A stretch of 64,000 nucleotides of DNA from Herbihabitans rhizosphaerae (GTDB lineage: Bacteria > Actinomycetota > Actinomycetes > Mycobacteriales > Pseudonocardiaceae). Made by a program: the position numbers and the translations under genes. Position 1 is the stretch's first letter, and every line of letters starts with the position of its first letter. The DNA is taken from positions 186,001 to 250,000 of the forward strand of contig NZ_SGWQ01000007.1 of NCBI RefSeq assembly GCF_004216555.1. Reading direction: 5' to 3'. Below the pieces are notes generated by a model. The model searched no databases and had not been told where the DNA came from. It saw nothing but the letters and a program-made list of their open reading frames with translations. Positions 8,183 through 16,329 of this stretch are shown piece by piece.

Positions 8183-8191
8183 TGGTTTTCG

Positions 8192-8944
8192 GTGACCGGC
8201 AACGTGGTTGTCGACGCACCGCCGGTGGGTGCTGGGCCGCCGGCGGTCGCTCGGCTCGCCTCGCTGCCGGGGGTCGGCACGGCCAGCGGGGTGGCCGAGC
8301 GGGCCCAGCAGGCGCGGACCACGGGAGAGGTCCTGCCTGTGCTCGCCGAATTGGAGGACGCGCTGCCCTGGAGCGGATTGCGAAGGGGCAGCACGGTTTC
8401 GGTGCGCGGGTCCACCTCGCTGCTGCTCGCGCTGCTCGCCGAGGCGACGGCGCGCGGCGCATGGGCGGCGGTGGTCGGCGTACCCGACCTCGGAGTCGTG
8501 GCCGCGAGCGAGCTCGGGGTCGAAGTGGCGAGGCTCGCACTCGTACCCCACCCGGGTGCGGAGCTCGCCGCGGTCACGGCTGCCCTGCTGGACGGCGTCG
8601 ATCTGGTGGTGCTCGGCGGTGGTCTCGGCAGGGGCCTCGGCGGTGGCACGGCGGGCAGGCTGTCCCGGCGGGCGCGGCATCGCGGCACGGTGCTGCTCGC
8701 CGCCGGTTCGTGGCCGGGCGCGGATGTCGAACTTCGTTGCGAGACAAGCGATTGGAGGGGTGTCGAGTCGGGATACGGGTTCCTGCGCGAGCGAGCGACG
8801 GTCGTGCACACCACGGGCAGGGGAGCGGCCGCCCGTCCGGTGCGCACGCGGCTGCTGCTGCCCGGCCCGAGCGGCAGGGTCGAGCGCACGCCGGAAGAGC
8901 ATGTCGGCGTGCATGCCGCCTGGACGGCAGAGGAAGTGGGCTGA
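8192..8944 (+). CDS. imuA': ImuA'-type mutasome accessory protein
   Basis: A 250-residue RecA-like-fold protein of the actinobacterial ImuA' type, which links ImuB to the mutasome during damage-induced translesion synthesis. GTG 8192 was chosen because GGGGAGGTGG lies at the right distance; an upstream in-frame ATG (8174) would place that site inside the gene. The segment LRRGSTVSVRGSTSLLLALL is the characteristic core: it resembles a Walker A loop but lacks the GK(T/S), so ATP hydrolysis is unlikely. A glycine-rich VLGGGLGRGLGGG follows. It is the first gene of imuA'-imuB-dnaE2, two bases before imuB, under the SOS box at 8078. Confidence 0.9.
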   Translation: MTGNVVVDAPPVGAGPPAVARLASLPGVGTASGVAERAQQARTTGEVLPVLAELEDALPWSGLRRGSTVSVRGSTSLLLALLAEATARGAWAAVVGVPDLGVVAASELGVEVARLALVPHPGAELAAVTAALLDGVDLVVLGGGLGRGLGGGTAGRLSRRARHRGTVLLAAGSWPGADVELRCETSDWRGVESGYGFLRERATVVHTTGRGAAARPVRTRLLLPGPSGRVERTPEEHVGVHAAWTAEEVG

Positions 8945-8946
8945 CC

Positions 8947-10578
8947 ATGACGGGCCCGCCGGTCAGGCTGCTCGTGCTGTGGTGTCCGGACTGGCCGGTG
9001 GTGGCCGCCGCTGCCGCCGCGGGTATCGCCCCGCACGTGCCGGCCGCCGTGTTCTCGACCAACCGGGTGGTCGCCCGCTCCGCCGTCGCGCGGCGGTCCG
9101 GGGTGCGCAGGGACATGCGGCGCAGAGAAGCACAGTCCCGCTGCCCGGAGCTCGCCGTGCTCGGTGTCGACCCCGACCGGGACGCGCGACTGTTCGAGCC
9201 GGTGGCCGCGGCGGTGGAGGAGCTGATCGTCGGGGTGGAGGTGGTTCGGCCCGGCGTGGTCGCCGTCCCGGTGTCCGGTGCCTCCGGGTACTTCGGCGGT
9301 GAGGACCGGCTCGCCGAGCTGCTGCTCGACCACGTGCCGGCGAAGGCGGGCGTGGAGTGCCAGATCGGGGTGGCCGACGGGCTGTTCGCCGCACTGCTCG
9401 CCGCGCACCGCTCGGTCAGGGTGGACGCCGGCGCCGGCGCGGAGTTCCTCGCCCCGCTCGGCATCGGCGAGCTGAACCAACCCGGTTCCGACCGCACCGA
9501 TCTCGTGGATCTGTTGCGCCGCTTGGGGTTGCGCACCCTCGGCGCGTTCGCCGCGCTGTCCGAGCGGGACGTGACGACCCGGTTCGGCGTGGTCGGGCTG
9601 GTGGCGCACCGGCTCGCCCGCGGCCTGTCCGACCGCCCGCCGAACAGGCGCAGGCCGCCGCCGGAGCTGTCGCTGGTCGAGCGGTTCGACGATCCGCTCG
9701 ACCGGATCGACGCGGCCGCCTTCGTGGCGAGGTCGCTCGCCGAGCGGTTCCACGCCGTCCTGGCCGGTAGCGGGCTGGCCTGCACGCGGCTCGGAATCGA
9801 GGCCACCACGGCCAACGGTGAGGAGCTGGCCCGCGTCTGGCGATGCGCGGAACCCCTGACGGCGCCAGGCATCGCGGACCGGGTCAGGTGGCAGTTCGAC
9901 GGGTGGCTGCGCGCGGCGGACGGCATCCGCCCGACCGCCGGAGTGGTCGAGCTGCGACTGGTGCCCGAGGAAACCGTTGCGGGACGGTCACTTCAGCTCG
10001 GCCTGTGGCGCGGTGGTACCGGTGTGGACGGTTCGCTGGACCCGGCCGGCGAGGAGCAGGTGCTCGCCGCGGAGCGGGCCGGGCGCGCGCTGGTCCGGGT
10101 ACAGGGGCTGCTCGGCCCCGACGGCGTGGTCACCGCCGTACTGGCTGGTGGGCGTGGTCCGGCGGAACGAGTGCGGCTGATCCCGTGGGGCGACGTCCGG
10201 CCGGACGCGGACGAGCAGCCGTGGCCCGGCCGGCTTCCCGCACCGTCCCCGGCGACCGTCTACCAACGGCGAATCCCCGTCGACGTCAGGGATGTCTCCG
10301 GCCTGGCGGTCCGGCTGGACGAGCGCAACCTGCTCACCGGAGCACCCCATCTCGCCTCCGTGGACGGCAGCCACCCGAGGCGGGTGCTCGACTGGGCCGG
10401 CCCGTGGCAAGTGGTCCGCCGCTGGTGGGCCCGAGACGACGGCGGGCCCTTCGCACACATGCAGGTGCTGCTCGCGGCCGTCGACGAACAGCGGGTGGAC
10501 ATGGCGTTCCTTCTGTTAGGTCGGCTCGGCGACGAGCACAACCCTCCACAGTGGACAATCGAGGGGAAGTACGACTGA
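8947..10578 (+). CDS. imuB: ImuB, catalytically inactive Y-family polymerase homologue
   Basis: A 543-residue Y-family-like protein acting as the hub of the mutasome. The catalytic acid that follows HVD in active DinB proteins is lost: the N-terminus reads LLVLWCPDWPVVAA. The SIDE-type motif is replaced by PVSGASGYFGGED, both diagnostic of ImuB. A beta-clamp-binding-like motif QLGLWRG is at residues 350-356, equivalent to the QLPLWG of mycobacterial ImuB. The C-terminal region should bind ImuA' and DnaE2. ATG 8947 follows the imuA' stop by two bases; its own stop shares a base with the dnaE2 start (TGATG). Induced by DNA damage through the upstream SOS box. Confidence 0.95.
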   Translation: MTGPPVRLLVLWCPDWPVVAAAAAAGIAPHVPAAVFSTNRVVARSAVARRSGVRRDMRRREAQSRCPELAVLGVDPDRDARLFEPVAAAVEELIVGVEVVRPGVVAVPVSGASGYFGGEDRLAELLLDHVPAKAGVECQIGVADGLFAALLAAHRSVRVDAGAGAEFLAPLGIGELNQPGSDRTDLVDLLRRLGLRTLGAFAALSERDVTTRFGVVGLVAHRLARGLSDRPPNRRRPPPELSLVERFDDPLDRIDAAAFVARSLAERFHAVLAGSGLACTRLGIEATTANGEELARVWRCAEPLTAPGIADRVRWQFDGWLRAADGIRPTAGVVELRLVPEETVAGRSLQLGLWRGGTGVDGSLDPAGEEQVLAAERAGRALVRVQGLLGPDGVVTAVLAGGRGPAERVRLIPWGDVRPDADEQPWPGRLPAPSPATVYQRRIPVDVRDVSGLAVRLDERNLLTGAPHLASVDGSHPRRVLDWAGPWQVVRRWWARDDGGPFAHMQVLLAAVDEQRVDMAFLLLGRLGDEHNPPQWTIEGKYD

Positions 10579-13500
10579 TGGGTTGGAACAATCCCAAGGT
10601 CGCGTGGCGCGAGCTCGTCAGGGTGCTGGCTGGTCAACCTCGAGATGACGCGGCGTGGCCGGATCATGCGCAGCGGCCCGACGGCGGTGACGGTCCCGCG
10701 TACACCCGCCGTCGCGAGGGATACCTGCGCCCGGTCGACCTCAGCAAGCTCCGAGGAAACGACATGATCGGCGCGTCCCGACGAACTCCGTACGCGGAGC
10801 TGCACTGTCACTCCAACTTCAGTTTCCTCGACGGTGCGAGCCACCCGGAGACCTTGGTCGAGGAGGCCGCACGGCTCGAATTGGACGCCATCGCCCTCAC
10901 CGACCACGACGGCATGTACGGCGTGGTGCGCTTCGCCGAAGCGGCCAAGGAACTCGGCGTCCGTACGGTGTTCGGCACCGAGCTGAGCCTCGGCCTTTCC
11001 AAGCCACAGAACGGAATCCCCGACCCCGAGGGCGAGCACCTGCTGCTGCTCGCCAAGGACGAGAAGGGCTACGCGAACCTGTGTAGTGCGACCACGTCCG
11101 GCTTGCTGTTCGGCCATGACCGAGAGCTGTCGACCGACCCGATCGCGGAGAAGGGGCGACCCGTCTACGACCTGGAGAAAGTCGCCACGATGGTGCACGG
11201 CAGCTGTGCCGTGCTGACCGGTTGTCGCAAGGGCGCCGTGCGCAGAGCCCTCGCCGAGCGGGGATTCGACGCGGCAGCCGATCAGTTGACGCAGCTCATG
11301 GACCTGTTCGGCCGGGGCAACGTGTACGTGGAGCTCATCGACCACGGCCATCCCACCGACAGCCGGGACAACGACATGCTCACCGAGTTGGCCGCCCGGC
11401 TCGCCCTGCCCACCGTCGCGACCAACGCGGTGCACTACGCCACGCCGAGCGGCGCGTCGATGGCCGCGGGGCTCGCCGCGATCCGGGCGCGCCGAGGGCT
11501 CCACGACATGGAGGGGTGGCTCCCGGCGTCGGGGTACGCACACCTGCGCTCCGGCAAGGAGATGGCGGAGAGGTTCGCTCGTTACCCCGGCGCGGTCAAG
11601 CGCGCCGCGGTGCTCGGTGCGCAGTTCGCGTTCGATCTGGAGCTCATCGCGCCAGACCTGCCGCCCTTCGATGTCCCGGCTGGACACACCGAGGCGAGCT
11701 TTCTCCGTGATCAGGTCTACCTCGGCGCCGCGCGGCTGTACGGTCCGCGACACGAGAAGGAGAAGGAGTACCGGCAGATCGACCACGAACTGGACATCAT
11801 CGAATCGCAGGGGTTTCCCGGCTACTTCTTGATCGTCTGGAACATCGTCCGTTTCTGCCGGGAGAACCGGATCCTGTGTCAGGGCAGAGGATCGGCAGCC
11901 AACTCCGCGGTCTGCTACGCGCTCGGCATCACCAAGGTCGACTCGGTCAAGCACAAGCTGCTCTTCGAGCGATTCCTCGCTCCAGACAGAGACGGCTACC
12001 CGGACATCGACATCGACATCGAGTCCGACCGCCGCGAAGAGGTCATCCAGTACGTCTACGAGACGTACGGCAGGCTGTGCACCGCGCAGGTGGCGAACGT
12101 GATCGCCTACCGGTCGCGCTCGGCGGTGCGAGACGCCGCGCGAGCCTTGGGCTACTCGCCGGGGCAGCAGGACGCCTGGGCCAAGCAGATCGATCGTTGG
12201 GGCCCGCTCGAAGACACAAAGGACGATCACGATCACGACATCCCCGACGAGGTGATCGCGTTTTCCGTTGTGTTGCAAGACTTTCCCCGCCATCTGGGGA
12301 TCCACTCCGGCGGCATGGTCATCTGCGACAAACCGGTCAGCACCGTCTGCCCGATCGAATGGGCGCGCATGGCGGACCGCAGCGTTCTGCAGTGGGACAA
12401 GGACGACTGTGCCGCCGCCGGGCTGGTCAAGTTCGATCTGCTCGGGCTGGGCATGCTCTCGGCGTTGAAGTACATGATCGACCTGGTGCAGGAGAGCACC
12501 GGCAAGGAGATCGACCTGGCGAAGCTCGAGCTGGATGACGAGAACATCTACGACATGCTCTGCCGTGCCGACGCGATCGGCGTGTTCCAGGTGGAGAGCC
12601 GCGCGCAGCTCGCCACACTGCCCCGGCTGGAACCGAGGACCTTCTACCACCTGGCGGTCGAGGTGGCGCTGATCAGACCCGGCCCGATCCAGGGCGGCTC
12701 GGTGCACCCGTTCATCAAGCGCTACACCGAGGAGAAGAAAGGCGAGCCGAGGAGCTGGGACTACGACCACCCGCTGCTGGAGAAGGCGCTCGGGAAAACC
12801 CTTGGCGTGCCGCTGTTCCAGGAGCAGCTCATGCAGATCGCGCTGGACGTCGCCGACTTCACCGCCGCCGAGGCCGACCAGCTCCGGCACGCCATGGGCG
12901 CCAAGCGATCGACCAAGAAGATGGAGCGGCTGCGGCAGCGGTTCTACGACGGCGCGGCGGCCAAGGGAGTGGAGCCGGAGGTCGCCGAGCGGATCTTCGA
13001 GAAGATGCGGGCGTTCGCCAACTTCGGCTTCCCGGAGAGCCACGCGCTGAGCTTCGCCTACCTGGTGTTCGCCAGCGCGCACTTCAAGTACTACCACCCG
13101 GCGGCGTTCCTCGCCGGGCTGCTGCGCGCGCAGCCGATGGGCTTCTATTCGCCGCAGTCTCTGGTCGCCGACGCGCGCCGGCACGGGGTGACCGTGCACG
13201 GTCCGGACGTGAACGCCAGCGACTGGTACCCGACCCTGGAACCCTTGGCGGACAACGAGTTCGCTGTTCGGATGGGGCTGTCCACCGTGCGCAAGGTCGG
13301 TGCGGAACTGGCCAAGACGATCGCGGCCGAGCGGCAGGATAACGGGCAGTTCCGCGACATGGTCGACCTGACAAGGAGGGTGCGGCTGACCAGGCCGCAG
13401 GTCGAGGCGCTGGCCACCGCGGGCGCGTTCGGGTGCTTCGAGCCGGAGCGGCGCAAGGCGCTGTGGGCGGCGGGTGCCGCGGCGGAGGAGCGCCCGGCCC

Positions 13501-13961
13501 ACCTGCCCGGGCTGTCCGTCGGGGTCGACGCGCCGCACCTGCCGGGGATGTCCAAGATCGACTTGGCGGCCGCGGACGTGTGGGCGACGGGCATCTCGCC
13601 GGACAGCTTTCCCACCCAGTTCATCCGCGACCGGCTCGACGAACTCGGCGTGGTCACCGCGTCCCGGCTGGGGAAGTACGCCAACGGCGACCGGGTGCTG
13701 ATCGCCGGCGCGGTGACCCACCGGCAGCGTCCGGCGACTGCCGGCGGGATCACGTTCATCAACATCGAGGACGAGACCGGCATGGTGAACGTGGTCTGCC
13801 GGGGCTCGGTGTGGCGGCGCTACCACCGGGTCGCGCGGGACAGTGCCGCGATGCTCATCCGGGGCACGATCGAGCGCACGGACTCCGTGGTCAGCCTGCT
13901 CGCCGACCGCATGGAGGACCTGCCCATGCGTATCCGATCGAGGTCGCGGGACTTCCAGTAA
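10578..13961 (+). CDS. dnaE2: Error-prone DNA polymerase DnaE2
   Basis: An 1127-residue C-family polymerase of the DnaE2 type. The PHP domain begins at YAELHCHSNFSFLDGASHPE (residue ~74). The catalytic palm carries YPDIDIDIESDRREEV, and later conserved blocks include GVPLFQEQLMQIALDVADFT, FPESHALSFAYLVFASAHFKY and an OB-fold ITFINIEDETGMVNVV near the C-terminus. It is the mutagenic polymerase that works with ImuA' and ImuB. ATG 10578 overlaps the imuB stop by one base. In mycobacteria dnaE2 is usually a separate SOS gene; here all three share one operon and one visible SOS box. A ~70-residue N-terminal extension before the PHP domain is typical of the actinobacterial type. Confidence 0.96.
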   Translation: MGWNNPKVAWRELVRVLAGQPRDDAAWPDHAQRPDGGDGPAYTRRREGYLRPVDLSKLRGNDMIGASRRTPYAELHCHSNFSFLDGASHPETLVEEAARLELDAIALTDHDGMYGVVRFAEAAKELGVRTVFGTELSLGLSKPQNGIPDPEGEHLLLLAKDEKGYANLCSATTSGLLFGHDRELSTDPIAEKGRPVYDLEKVATMVHGSCAVLTGCRKGAVRRALAERGFDAAADQLTQLMDLFGRGNVYVELIDHGHPTDSRDNDMLTELAARLALPTVATNAVHYATPSGASMAAGLAAIRARRGLHDMEGWLPASGYAHLRSGKEMAERFARYPGAVKRAAVLGAQFAFDLELIAPDLPPFDVPAGHTEASFLRDQVYLGAARLYGPRHEKEKEYRQIDHELDIIESQGFPGYFLIVWNIVRFCRENRILCQGRGSAANSAVCYALGITKVDSVKHKLLFERFLAPDRDGYPDIDIDIESDRREEVIQYVYETYGRLCTAQVANVIAYRSRSAVRDAARALGYSPGQQDAWAKQIDRWGPLEDTKDDHDHDIPDEVIAFSVVLQDFPRHLGIHSGGMVICDKPVSTVCPIEWARMADRSVLQWDKDDCAAAGLVKFDLLGLGMLSALKYMIDLVQESTGKEIDLAKLELDDENIYDMLCRADAIGVFQVESRAQLATLPRLEPRTFYHLAVEVALIRPGPIQGGSVHPFIKRYTEEKKGEPRSWDYDHPLLEKALGKTLGVPLFQEQLMQIALDVADFTAAEADQLRHAMGAKRSTKKMERLRQRFYDGAAAKGVEPEVAERIFEKMRAFANFGFPESHALSFAYLVFASAHFKYYHPAAFLAGLLRAQPMGFYSPQSLVADARRHGVTVHGPDVNASDWYPTLEPLADNEFAVRMGLSTVRKVGAELAKTIAAERQDNGQFRDMVDLTRRVRLTRPQVEALATAGAFGCFEPERRKALWAAGAAAEERPAHLPGLSVGVDAPHLPGMSKIDLAAADVWATGISPDSFPTQFIRDRLDELGVVTASRLGKYANGDRVLIAGAVTHRQRPATAGGITFINIEDETGMVNVVCRGSVWRRYHRVARDSAAMLIRGTIERTDSVVSLLADRMEDLPMRIRSRSRDFQ

Positions 13962-13962
13962 G

Positions 13963-13992
13963 TAACAGTGCTTATATAAGTGCTGTTATAGT
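13963..13992 (+). promoter_or_regulatory. Operator/promoter of MarR-MFS operon
   Basis: A nested inverted repeat: outer TAACAG (13963-13968) with CTGTTA (13983-13988), inner palindrome CTTATATAAG (13971-13980). TATAGT (13987-13992) ends seven bases before the GTG start, indicating a leaderless transcript whose -10 lies in the operator's right arm. It begins two bases after the dnaE2 stop. Confidence 0.75.
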
Positions 13993-13999
13993 TGCCGCC

Positions 14000-14488
14000 G
14001 TGAACGACGATCCGACGCGGCACAGCCGCTGGCGTCCGCTTCGCCTGCTGCAGGCCGAGATGGACGCCGACATCGCGAAGATCTACGCCGACGCGAAGAT
14101 CGACGGGATCAAACCCAGCTTCGTGCAGGAGCTGCTGCGCCTGCACGCCCGCGGCCCGATAACGATCACTGAGTTGGCCAAGTCCGTCCAGCGCACCCAC
14201 TCGGCGGTCAGTCAGAAGGTCGCCGCCATGCGCACCGCCGGTCTGGTGCGCACCACCGCCGGCGCCGACGCGCGCAGCAAGACCGTGCACCTCACCGCCA
14301 GGGCGCGCCGAGTCGCCGATCGCCTCGCGGCCGAGTGGCGGGCCACCGAGGCGGCGGTCGCCGAGATCGAGTCGGAGATCCCGTACCCGCTCAGCCAGGT
14401 CGTCGGTGACATCGAGAAAGCCTTGGCGCGCAAGAGTTTCCACGACCGCATCGCCGAGAAGCTGGCCGTGGACCCGGACTGGACATGA
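14000..14488 (+). CDS. MarR-family regulator
   Basis: A 162-residue protein starting at GTG 14000, which sits seven bases after a TATAGT hexamer; no ribosome site is present. The wHTH is around TITELAKSVQRTHSAVSQKV and the wing DARSKTVHLTARA, followed by a long dimerisation helix. A palindromic operator overlaps its promoter, so it is likely autorepressed. The stop overlaps the MFS start (ATGA), pairing it with an efflux transporter as its probable target. Confidence 0.86.
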   Translation: MNDDPTRHSRWRPLRLLQAEMDADIAKIYADAKIDGIKPSFVQELLRLHARGPITITELAKSVQRTHSAVSQKVAAMRTAGLVRTTAGADARSKTVHLTARARRVADRLAAEWRATEAAVAEIESEIPYPLSQVVGDIEKALARKSFHDRIAEKLAVDPDWT

Positions 14489-15708
14489 GGCGTGCGCTGC
14501 TCGACGTGACGCCCCTGCGCACTTCTCCGAAGTACCGCAGGCTCTGGATCGGGCAGCTCTGCTCCGGCATCGGCAGCCAGATGACGCTGGTCGCCGTGCT
14601 GTTCCAGATCTGGCAGACCACGCACAGCCCGGCGTGGACCGGTGCCGTCGGGCTGGCCGCCGCGGTGCCGGTCATCGTGTTCGGGCTGCTCGCCGGTTCG
14701 CTCGTGGACCGGACCGACCGGCGCGTGTTCTACCTGCGTGCCACGGCCGGCGAGGCGGTGTGCTCGCTTCTCCTTGCCGCACAAGGGTTTCTCGGACCGG
14801 CGCCGGCGATCGGGGTGCTCGCGCTGGTCGCCGCGCAGGCGACGTTCGTGGCCGGTGCCGGCCCGGCGGCGCGCACGTTCGTGCCCCGACTGCTGCCGCC
14901 GGAGCAACTCGGCGCCGGTCTGGCACTGAACCGGATCGCGTTCTCCACGGCCATGCTCGCCGGCCCTGCGCTCGGCGGTCTGATCGTCGGCTGGCTCGGC
15001 GTCGGTGCCTGCTACCTGATCGACGCGGTCACCTTCACGATCGCGCTGGCCTGCGCGCGGGGCCTGCCGTCGCTGCGCCCGGACGGCGGGTCCTCCCGTG
15101 CCGGCCTCGGCGGGGTACTCGACGGCCTGGCGTTCCTGGGGCGCGAGCCGGCCGTGCGCGCCGCGCTGCTCACCGATCTCGCCGCCATGGTGCTCGCCAT
15201 GCCGATCAGCCTGTTCCCCCTGGTCAACGCGGAGCGGTTCGGCGGCGATCCGAGAACGCTGGGCCTGTTCCTCAGCGCGATCGCGGTCGGCGGCGCGGTG
15301 GCGACCGTGTTCTCCGGCAGCGTGGCGCGGTCGGTCCGGCCCGGCGCGCTGATGCTGGCCGGCTCCCTGGGGTGGGGTGTGTCGATCGCGCTGTTCGGGA
15401 TCGTGCCGGATCCGGTGGTGGCACTGGGTTTCCTGATCATGGCCGGCGCGGCGGACACGATCGCGGTGATCTGCCGAGGTCTGGTCGTGCAGCGGCACAC
15501 GCCGGACGCGATGCTCGGCAGGGCGGTCTCGGCCGAGCAGATCGTCGGGCAGGCCGGGCCGGAGATCGGCAACCTGCGCGGCGGACTGGTCGCCGGTGCC
15601 ACGTCCGGCACGACCGCGCTGGTCAGCGGCGGGTTGCTGTGCGCCGGCGCCGTCGTGCTTATCGCGGTGACGAACCGGCGAGTATTGCGTTCAAGCAATG
15701 AACGGTGA
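14485..15708 (+). CDS. MFS transporter (EntS-like, MFS_3)
   Basis: A 407-residue protein with about twelve membrane helices. The N-terminal YRRLWIGQLCSGIGSQMTLVAV and the loop motif AGSLVDRTDRR are typical of the EntS/MFS_3 subgroup of exporters. It is translationally coupled to a MarR regulator (ATGA), the usual arrangement of a substrate-induced efflux pair. Substrate unknown. The 3' end carries the inverted repeat that may be the operator of the next gene, a TetR regulator. Confidence 0.88.
   Translation: MRRALLDVTPLRTSPKYRRLWIGQLCSGIGSQMTLVAVLFQIWQTTHSPAWTGAVGLAAAVPVIVFGLLAGSLVDRTDRRVFYLRATAGEAVCSLLLAAQGFLGPAPAIGVLALVAAQATFVAGAGPAARTFVPRLLPPEQLGAGLALNRIAFSTAMLAGPALGGLIVGWLGVGACYLIDAVTFTIALACARGLPSLRPDGGSSRAGLGGVLDGLAFLGREPAVRAALLTDLAAMVLAMPISLFPLVNAERFGGDPRTLGLFLSAIAVGGAVATVFSGSVARSVRPGALMLAGSLGWGVSIALFGIVPDPVVALGFLIMAGAADTIAVICRGLVVQRHTPDAMLGRAVSAEQIVGQAGPEIGNLRGGLVAGATSGTTALVSGGLLCAGAVVLIAVTNRRVLRSSNER
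15688..15704 (+). promoter_or_regulatory. Candidate TetR operator
   Basis: CGTTCA-AGCAA-TGAACG is a 6-bp inverted repeat with a 5-base spacer, 17 bp before the TetR start and inside the last codons of the MFS gene. The spacing suits a TetR dimer; there is no other support. Confidence 0.5.
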
Positions 15709-15720
15709 TTCACTACTTGT

Positions 15721-16329
15721 GTGGCGTACCGGCGAACCGAGGCGACCCAGCAGCGATTGGACACCGTCAAGGCGTCCATCGTGGACGCCGCGCTCGCGCT
15801 GATCGCCGAGCGCGGGTACGCCGACTGCCAGGTCGCCGTGGTCGCCGACGCGGCGGGTGTCGCGACCGGCACCGTGTACCGGCACTTCCCGAACAAGGGC
15901 GCGCTGTTCGCCGAGGTGTTCCGGGTCGCGACCACCCGTGAGGTGGAGGCGGTACGTGAGGCGGCGACCAAGCCGGGCACGCTCACCGAACGCGCCTCGG
16001 CCGCCGTGCGCACCTTCGCCAACCGTGCGCTGAAGTCGCCGAGGCTGGCCTACGCGCTGCTCGCCGAACCGGTGGACCCGTTGGTGGAAAAGGAAAGACT
16101 GCTGTTCCGCCGCGCCTACCGGGACATCTTCGCCTCGGCGATCGCGGACGCCGTGGACGCCGGCGAACTGCCTCGGCAAGACCCCGAGGTGACCGCCGCC
16201 GCCGTGGTCGGAGCGATCGCGGAGGCACTCGTCGTCCCGCTCGCCGCCGGCACCGGATCGCGCCGGACCGTGCCGGCACTGGAGGCGGTTGTCATTCGTG
16301 CGATAGGAGGAACCGATGACCACGCATGA
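15721..16329 (+). CDS. TetR-family regulator of aidB-like gene
   Basis: A 202-residue TetR protein from GTG 15721. The N-terminal HTH includes KASIVDAALALIAERGYADC and GVATGTVYRHFPNKGALFAEV, followed by an all-helical ligand domain. It lies 12 bases after the MFS gene, and its last 14 bases overlap the aidB-like start, so regulator and acyl-CoA dehydrogenase form one unit. It probably represses both through the repeat at 15688. The ligand could be an acyl-CoA (inference from the partner). Confidence 0.88.
   Translation: MAYRRTEATQQRLDTVKASIVDAALALIAERGYADCQVAVVADAAGVATGTVYRHFPNKGALFAEVFRVATTREVEAVREAATKPGTLTERASAAVRTFANRALKSPRLAYALLAEPVDPLVEKERLLFRRAYRDIFASAIADAVDAGELPRQDPEVTAAAVVGAIAEALVVPLAAGTGSRRTVPALEAVVIRAIGGTDDHA

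Noticed and set aside
5857-9753. A 1298-codon reverse frame
   Set aside because: It lies antisense to clear genes (EamA, epoxide hydrolase, imuA', imuB), is Arg/Pro/His-rich and shows no motif; a high-G+C artefact.
10260-13826. A 1188-codon frame antisense to dnaE2
   Set aside because: No domain or ribosome site; the sense strand encodes an unmistakable DnaE2.
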